This document shows, piece by piece, positions 32,742 to 38,376 of a DNA stretch of 38,376 nucleotides. Under the pieces are notes generated by a model, which saw nothing but the letters and a program-made list of their open reading frames with translations, did no database searches and was not told where the DNA came from. Position 1 is the first letter of the stretch; each line of letters starts with the position of its first letter. Made by a program: the position numbers and the translations under genes. The stretch spans positions 1 to 38,376 of the forward strand of contig NZ_CAJTYX010000028.1 of assembly GCF_910583865.1 (NCBI RefSeq), written 5' to 3'. This DNA is from an uncultured Muribaculum sp. (GTDB lineage: Bacteria; Bacteroidota; Bacteroidia; Bacteroidales; Muribaculaceae).

Positions 32742-34661
32742 TTAACGGTAACCGTATTGCTGCTGGATGCTGCCCTTGTGGGTGGTGATGATGCGTCCGG
32801 GATAGGGACATAGATAGCGCACCGGTGTGGCGGGTGTCACAGAGGACTCGTTACTGAAGTTGATAAACCCACGGAAACTCCATTTCACGTCATCATGAAT
32901 TTCAAGCTGTTCGGTCTCCTTGTTGCGTACCTGCCAGTTCATGGCATAATCCTGGGTCTTTTTCCAACCTTCCGAAACCGGATGGTCAATGTCAGGACCA
33001 TACTCTTTCAGCCCTCGGAATTCAAGCCGGATACGGCCATTGGCATCTGTCGTCTCACGGATATATATCCTGTCGCGGACATCTCCACGGGCGCCGTCAC
33101 CCCAGGCACGTTTTCCCCAGTCGACCAAGGTCTTGTAGACCTTTATCAGAGTCTCGGAGTATTTGTTCCAACGGGCAAGGTCGTACTTGCGGATGCCTTC
33201 GCCGCCGAACTCCCATGCACGTTCGTTCACTATGGCATTGAAGAAGGCTTCCGGGCCGGCGAGCCCTTCAACGTAGGCCTCGACCATCTCGGCATGTAGC
33301 GACGGGTCGAAAGCGCGGCGGCGCACCTTTTTGAGGGCTTCCTTGGCGTCGGCTGTCGGGCCGTTGAGTTCATTCTCGGCCTCCGCGTACATCAGGAGCA
33401 CGTCGGCGTAGCGCATGCGCACGGCGTTGATGCCGGTCGAGCCGGCGGTGCCCGACATCATGTTGCCGAGGTCCATGTTCATCTTGTTCCATTTGCCGAC
33501 TCCCCAGCCCGACACGCAGCTCTTGCCGAGATCGACTTCCTGGTTGAGATCCTCATCGTATTTATAGGGTACGCAGGTGACATCAAGGCGCAGATCGCGC
33601 TGGTCGAAGGTGAATGGATAGAGTCCGCAGTAGCTTATGCGGTTGGTGGCCTGCCCGTAGGGGTGGGCAGGGTGGTCCTCGTTGAATCCGATTGTGACAC
33701 CTATATTGTATCCGTAGGATCCGTTGCCGTCCTTACGCATCGGAATCTCGAATATCATGTCACCGTCGCGGAGCACCTGCCAGCGGCATTCGCGCGCCCA
33801 CATCTCGGCGAAGCTCTCCCGGTCGAGCGAGTGGCGTCCTTCCGAAATGACACGCCCGAGATAGGTCTTTGCCGTGCGATACCAGTCGAGATAGTCGTCG
33901 GCACGGCTCATGACGCCCTCTGAACCGCCGGGACGCAGCGCATAGCCTCCGCGATAGAGGCATAGCTGCCCTATGAGCGCCTGACAATATTCGCGCGACG
34001 CGCGCTCGACACCCTCGGTAAGGTCGGCGGCGGGGAGCATCATATCCTCCACGCCGATGAGGTCGTTGACAAGATTTTCAAGGATGACGTTGCGGTCGGT
34101 GACACCTTCGCCGTAGAAATCGATGCCGACTTTGGTCGACTCCGTACGGTAGGGAACGTCGCCCCACGTGCGGATAAGGTCGAGATATATCATGGCGCGG
34201 AGGCATTTGGCCTCGCCGTACATGTGCTGCATCTGCGAAGGGGTGCCCGACACTTCTGCGGAAAAGAGCGGGGAATCCTGCATGTTCTCGATGAAGTCGT
34301 TGCAGTAGTTGACAGCCTCGTAGGCCGAGTTCCAGGTGCTTTCAAGCGACCCCCACAGTGAGCGCATGTCGAAGCAGTGCACCTCGTCGCCGTTGCCGGA
34401 GGTGGAGAACTGGTTGCCGTTGGATTTCATCTCCACGTCGGTATTGGTGTTGAACGTGTAGGGCCATGCCAGTCCATAGAGGTTGTTGGCGGTAAGCTTG
34501 GTGTAGACGGTGTTGAGCATCGCCTTCGTCTCGTCCTCCGACGAGAAGATGTCGTCGTTGGTGATCGATGAGTCGGGACTTACGTCGAGGAAGTCCTCGC
34601 ATGCCGAGAGCGACAGGGCTGCCGCACCGAAAGCGATATAACGGAATATGTTGGTTTTCAT
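32742..34661 (-). CDS. SusD/RagB-family glycan-binding lipoprotein
   Basis: A 639-residue outer-membrane lipoprotein with lipobox Cys21 (LSLSAC) followed by EDFLDVSP, the usual SusD N-terminus. Family features are present: the helical TPR-like region with LRAMIYLDLIRTWGDVPY (about 155-175), the GINAVRMRYADVLLMYAEAENEL segment in the C-terminal half, NERAWEFGGEGIRKYDLARW, and a C-terminal extension. SusD proteins bind glycan at the surface and act as the lid of the SusC transporter. The length is above the common 500-600. It starts 21 bases after susC. Confidence 0.95.
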   Translation of the reverse strand: MKTNIFRYIAFGAAALSLSACEDFLDVSPDSSITNDDIFSSEDETKAMLNTVYTKLTANNLYGLAWPYTFNTNTDVEMKSNGNQFSTSGNGDEVHCFDMRSLWGSLESTWNSAYEAVNYCNDFIENMQDSPLFSAEVSGTPSQMQHMYGEAKCLRAMIYLDLIRTWGDVPYRTESTKVGIDFYGEGVTDRNVILENLVNDLIGVEDMMLPAADLTEGVERASREYCQALIGQLCLYRGGYALRPGGSEGVMSRADDYLDWYRTAKTYLGRVISEGRHSLDRESFAEMWARECRWQVLRDGDMIFEIPMRKDGNGSYGYNIGVTIGFNEDHPAHPYGQATNRISYCGLYPFTFDQRDLRLDVTCVPYKYDEDLNQEVDLGKSCVSGWGVGKWNKMNMDLGNMMSGTAGSTGINAVRMRYADVLLMYAEAENELNGPTADAKEALKKVRRRAFDPSLHAEMVEAYVEGLAGPEAFFNAIVNERAWEFGGEGIRKYDLARWNKYSETLIKVYKTLVDWGKRAWGDGARGDVRDRIYIRETTDANGRIRLEFRGLKEYGPDIDHPVSEGWKKTQDYAMNWQVRNKETEQLEIHDDVKWSFRGFINFSNESSVTPATPVRYLCPYPGRIITTHKGSIQQQYGYR

Positions 34662-34682
34662 GACTGTTGACGGAATAAGAGG

Positions 34683-37600
34683 TTAGAAAGCGAGCTGCAC
34701 TCCGAAAGTGTAGGTGCGTGAACGCGGATACATGTTGTAGTCGATGTTGGGAGACGTGCCCTGGCCTATGTTCACCTCGGGATCATAACCGGAATAGTTG
34801 GTGATGGTGAAGAGGTTGTAGCCGGTGGCATAGAAGCGGCACTTCGACATGTGGAGATGGCGCAGTATCGACTTGGGTAGCGAGTATCCGAGGGTGAGGG
34901 TCTGGAGACGCATGAAAGAGCCGTCCTCCACGCCGTAGGTAGAGATAAACGACTTGGTCATGTTGGCGGGATTCCACATCGTGGCGTTCTTGTTGTAGGC
35001 GGCCATCACTTCGGGCAGACCGTACATGTCGTTGCCCATCTCGTCGTAGCGGTGCCACATGCCGGAGAATTCGGCGGAGAGGTTGCGGTAGGCGCTCGCG
35101 CTCGACGGCATGAGGCTCATGTTGATCTTGTTGAGGTTGACCACGTCGAAACCGGCCATGAAGTTGAAGAATGCCGCGAGGTCAAATCCCTTGAAAGTGG
35201 CGTTGAGGCCGAAACCTCCGGAAATCTTCGGGCTTGTATCACCTATGATCTGGCGGTCGTCGGCGGTGAGCACGTTGGCGTTGGGGTCGTCGGGATCGGT
35301 CTTGGCGATCTTCTTGAACTTGGGCGAGCCGGGGGCGAGATTGCCGCAGAGCAGCGAGCAGTCGACCACGCCGGGCTTGAGGGTGTAGACGGAGTTCTTG
35401 CCGTCGGGTATGCAGGTGAAATCGTCGACCGTGTAGAACCCGTCATTTACATATCCGTAGATGCGGCCCATCTTCTGCCCTACGCGGTACCAGAACACGT
35501 CGTCGTTTACATCGACCTTCGGCGCGGTGGTGTAGAATGCATCCTCGCCTTCCGAAAGTTTGTCGATCTTGCCGTTGTTGAATCCGATGTTGAAGCTTGC
35601 GCTGAGGGAGTAGTCGCGTCCTTCGAGTATGAATGCGTTGAGGTTAAGCTCCACACCCCTGTTGGATGTCTGCCCGATGTTGGTCATCATCTGGGTGAAG
35701 CCGGTGTCGCCCGGGATCTGTGTCGCGAGCAGGAGGTCCTTGGTGGTGTTCCAGTACACGTCTACCGTGCCGTCAACACGTCCGTTGAACATGCCGAAGT
35801 CGAGACCTAAGTTGCGGGTGATGGTGGTCTCCCACTTCACATCGGGGTTGACGGGATATTTGCTCTGGAACTCATAGTACTTGCCCGAAGGGAGCAGGCC
35901 GGAGGCCTTCGACTCGTCACCAGTCTTGTAGAGTTTGATATAGAGGTCGGAGTCGATGCGGTCGTTGCCCGACATACCGAACGACAGGCGCACCTTGAGG
36001 TTGGAGAGCCAACGGAAATCCTTTAGGAAGCGCTCGTTGGAAAGACGCCATGCCAGAGCGGCTGCGGGGAAGAAGCCCCAGCGGTTGCCACGGGCGAACT
36101 TCGACGAACCGTCGGCACGCAGGGTGACGGTGGCGAGGTAGCGGTCGTCGTAGGAGTAGTTGACACGCCCGAACCATGAGAGGATGCGCACGTCGGAAGG
36201 GTGTGTCCATGTGTGGCTCAGGAGCTGCCCGAGATGACGGTTGGCAAAGGCGAGATTGGCGTTGACATCCTCGTCGGCGGGAAGGCCCATGAGCGCTCCG
36301 CGCAGGTAACCCACATAGTCTTTGTTGACATTCTCCTGCTGGCTCTTCATCTCCTGTCCGGCCATGAGCTGGAAGTCGTTTGGCCCGAGGTCGAAGTTCC
36401 AGTTTACCACGTTGGTCATCTGCCATTTGTGGCGTCCCTTGAGCTGGTCGGTGAGGTTGGGCCCGACGGTCTTTGAGTTGCTGTTGGAGTTGGCTGCGTT
36501 GAACTGGCGGTCGCTCTCGCGGAAATATTCGTAGTAGAACTCGTTGCGCAGCGTCAGGCCCTTCTTGAACGTCCATGTCAGGGCACCGCCGAGGTTGATG
36601 AGGCGCGATTTGCGGCGACGGTAGAAGCGGCGGTTTGTCTCCAGCGGATCGTAGTGGAAATACTCCACGAAGGTGTCGTCATCGACGATTTCCGAGTTCT
36701 CGGGCGCGGAAGTGAAGTCCTGAAGTCCGTTGGTGGGCTGTTCCTGGAGAGCGGTGAGCAGCGATATGCCCTCGGTGCCTCGGCCGGAGAGGGTCTTGTC
36801 CATGTAGCGCGTGCGATATTCTATGCCGAGCCACTTGAACGGTTTGAAATTGAGGTTGATGTTGGCGTTGTTCTGCACCAGGCCGTTGTCGGGCATCACC
36901 GAAGGTTGGTCCTGATGCATGTAGGAGAGCTTGTACTTGAACTTGTCGGTACCGCCCGTGATGCTCGCGTCGAGCGACCATGAGGTGGGATGCGTGCCGA
37001 AGATGATGTCCTGCCAGTCGTGCCCCTCCACGCCCTGGTAGATATACATCTCATAAGGCATGCCGAATGTGGTGGAGTGGCCTCCGTAGCCGTCGCGCTC
37101 GTTGCCTCCCTTGGGGGCTATACGCTCGAGGTTGGCCCACACGAAGTCGTAGGGTGAGAGCACGTCGATCTTGTTGGAAAGCTCGGAGGTCTTTACGTAG
37201 GCGTTGACCGACACCTGCACCTTACCCTTGTTGGCCTTCTTGGTGGTGACGAGCACTACGCCGTTGGCGCCGCGCGCACCATAGATGGCCGTGGAGGCGG
37301 CATCCTTCAGCACCTGTATGTCCTCGACATCGGTGGCGGGTACATCGTTGAGCGAGCCTTCAAATCCGTCGATGAGCACGAGAGGCTCGTTGCTCTGGGT
37401 GAGCGAGCCTCCGCCGCGCACGCGCACGGTAATCTCGGCGTCGGGCGAGCCGTCGGCGGTGGTCACCTGCACACCGGGCATACGTCCGACGATAGCCTCG
37501 CCGACATTGGCCACAGGCATGCGCTCGATAGCCTTGGCATCGACCGAGGCCATCGAGCCGGTAAGGTTGCCGCGCTTCTGTGTGCCGTAGCCGATCACCA

Positions 37601-37919
37601 CCACCTCGTCCATGAGGGTGGAGTTCGTCTCAAGGAATATGTCTATTTCCGAGGTGCGCCCTTTGAGAGCCACCTCCTTGGGGTCGTAGCCCACCGAGCG
37701 CACTTCGAGGACCGCCTTGGCGGGATTCACACCGGAAAGGGTGAAATTGCCGTCGAGGTCTGTGGCGGTGGCTATTGTCGTGCCTTTTACCTGCACGGTA
37801 GCTCCGATGACAGGGCCGTCGGCGTCGTTGACAGTACCGGTGACGGTGGCGGTCTGCGCCCATGCCCCGGCCGTAAAGGCCAGGAGCATGAGTAATGAGA
37901 GGATTATCTTGTTCTTCAT
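34683..37919 (-). CDS. SusC/RagA-family TonB-dependent glycan transporter
   Basis: A 1078-residue outer-membrane transporter. Signal peptide 1-21 (AGAWAQ); carboxypeptidase-regulatory-like domain at about 24-105 (VTGTVNDADGPVIGATVQVK, DLDGNFTL); a TonB-box-like segment near 115 (MDEVVVIGYGTQKRG); plug domain at about 120-240 (VEDIQVLKDAASTAIYGARG); then the barrel up to the end (TYTFGVQLAF). It imports oligosaccharides with TonB energy together with the SusD below. No promoter was seen in the 21 bases before it, so it is probably expressed from upstream, beyond the window. No anti-sigma or hybrid sensor gene is present in the part shown. Confidence 0.97.
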   Translation of the reverse strand: MKNKIILSLLMLLAFTAGAWAQTATVTGTVNDADGPVIGATVQVKGTTIATATDLDGNFTLSGVNPAKAVLEVRSVGYDPKEVALKGRTSEIDIFLETNSTLMDEVVVIGYGTQKRGNLTGSMASVDAKAIERMPVANVGEAIVGRMPGVQVTTADGSPDAEITVRVRGGGSLTQSNEPLVLIDGFEGSLNDVPATDVEDIQVLKDAASTAIYGARGANGVVLVTTKKANKGKVQVSVNAYVKTSELSNKIDVLSPYDFVWANLERIAPKGGNERDGYGGHSTTFGMPYEMYIYQGVEGHDWQDIIFGTHPTSWSLDASITGGTDKFKYKLSYMHQDQPSVMPDNGLVQNNANINLNFKPFKWLGIEYRTRYMDKTLSGRGTEGISLLTALQEQPTNGLQDFTSAPENSEIVDDDTFVEYFHYDPLETNRRFYRRRKSRLINLGGALTWTFKKGLTLRNEFYYEYFRESDRQFNAANSNSNSKTVGPNLTDQLKGRHKWQMTNVVNWNFDLGPNDFQLMAGQEMKSQQENVNKDYVGYLRGALMGLPADEDVNANLAFANRHLGQLLSHTWTHPSDVRILSWFGRVNYSYDDRYLATVTLRADGSSKFARGNRWGFFPAAALAWRLSNERFLKDFRWLSNLKVRLSFGMSGNDRIDSDLYIKLYKTGDESKASGLLPSGKYYEFQSKYPVNPDVKWETTITRNLGLDFGMFNGRVDGTVDVYWNTTKDLLLATQIPGDTGFTQMMTNIGQTSNRGVELNLNAFILEGRDYSLSASFNIGFNNGKIDKLSEGEDAFYTTAPKVDVNDDVFWYRVGQKMGRIYGYVNDGFYTVDDFTCIPDGKNSVYTLKPGVVDCSLLCGNLAPGSPKFKKIAKTDPDDPNANVLTADDRQIIGDTSPKISGGFGLNATFKGFDLAAFFNFMAGFDVVNLNKINMSLMPSSASAYRNLSAEFSGMWHRYDEMGNDMYGLPEVMAAYNKNATMWNPANMTKSFISTYGVEDGSFMRLQTLTLGYSLPKSILRHLHMSKCRFYATGYNLFTITNYSGYDPEVNIGQGTSPNIDYNMYPRSRTYTFGVQLAF

Positions 37920-37940
37920 AACAGTGTTTCCTAATTGGGG

Positions 37941-38376
37941 TTAGAGGTTAAGGCTCGAAATGATCTCGTCGAACGTCATCGATGACTCTTCCGGCTCGGG
38001 GGTGAATCCGTAGGCTTTCATGGAGTAGCCCTTGGCGCGTGTGTTGCCCGAGGCGTTGATGGTGACATTGCCGGTAGTATTCATCCATGTGGCCGCTCCG
38101 CTATTGGATGAGCCTACGAGGCAGTCCTTGATATCGACGGTGACGGCGGCCGTGGCAGGCTTGATGTCGCACAGTGTGAAGGCATCCCCCTTGGTGTCGA
38201 GGAACCGGCAATTGTCGAATTTTATCATGATGGGTCCATCGGCCTTTTCAAGGCCCTTCATGAAGAAGGTGCTGCTCTTGAAATTGCCATGGAAGAGACA
38301 GTCGGAGAACTCCCAGTTGTAGATTATTACTGTCCGCTAAACCATAAATCAGAGAGTCCAACATCTTGAAAGGCAG
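37941..38376 (-). pseudogene. C-terminal part of a beta-helix (DUF4957/DUF5123-like) protein, interrupted
   Basis: The frame from 38336 down to the stop at 37941 encodes about 131 residues with helix-type rungs (IIYNWEFSDCLFHGNF, IKFDNCRFLDTKGDAF, VTVDIKDCLVGSSNSG), ending in an acidic DEIISSLNL tail. It resembles the end of the DUF5123-type lipoprotein downstream of susD. A TAG lies in frame at 38337-38339. In the next frame a plausible protein continues upstream (PFKMLDSLIYGLAD) and joins the rungs if one base near 38331 is removed. The gene therefore runs off the window and appears frameshifted, or the sequence has an error. Its stop is 21 bases before susC. Confidence 0.6.

Noticed and set aside
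35052..35810. A 252-codon open frame on the plus strand
   Set aside because: It is antisense to the susC barrel region, with no start signal or family likeness.

Overview
The window looks like a chromosome segment from a Bacteroidales bacterium, most likely a gut species close to Muribaculaceae. Four things point there: a SusC/SusD outer-membrane glycan uptake pair with surface lipoproteins; proteins ending in type IX secretion (T9SS)-like C-terminal domains; promoters of the Bacteroidetes form TTTG-N19..21-TAnnTTTG; and mostly GC-rich coding sequence broken by an AT-rich stretch. All protein genes but one lie on the minus strand, so the text runs from high to low coordinates when read as transcripts.

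Right part (23.9-38.4 kb) is a glycan-use locus. A broken beta-helix lipoprotein fragment at the window edge is followed by susC, susD and a DUF4957/DUF5123-type lipoprotein, closed by a strong terminator at 31.0 kb. A new promoter then drives a GH2 beta-galactosidase-type enzyme and a 1435-residue modular secreted protein, closed by a second strong terminator at 23.9 kb. The middle (19.4-23.6 kb) holds greA with a HIT-family gene, a DcaP-like porin preceded by a large hairpin, and a radical SAM gene with an LD-carboxypeptidase gene.

The most interesting non-coding region is 18.07-18.57 kb. It has two divergent promoters. One appears to drive a leaderless DUF5131 (phage Gp37/Gp68-like) gene on the plus strand. 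The other drives a short structured RNA of about 84 nt with its own intrinsic terminator, upstream of a long structured leader of a 970-residue GLUG-repeat T9SS cargo protein. A 14-base stretch of the short RNA is perfectly complementary to the leader downstream, so an attenuator or antisense switch is plausible.

From 14.9 to 9.0 kb a tightly packed housekeeping operon has start/stop overlaps at three of its four junctions: cysE, a THUMP-domain RNA methyltransferase with a long RG-rich tail, purD, an integral membrane protein, and pdxB. Left of it are a frameshifted vsr gene and an envelope module (two LysM proteins and a coiled-coil lipoprotein). Next comes an AT-rich island with three related surface lipoproteins, then a frameshifted LtaS-like membrane sulfatase, a predicted outer-membrane barrel protein and the 5' half of a tRNA-Ala gene.

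Three separate genes (LtaS-like, vsr, and the edge fragment) are each interrupted in a way that removing one base would repair. That could mean real decay or a systematic sequence error. No CRISPR array, transposase, integrase or rRNA was found.
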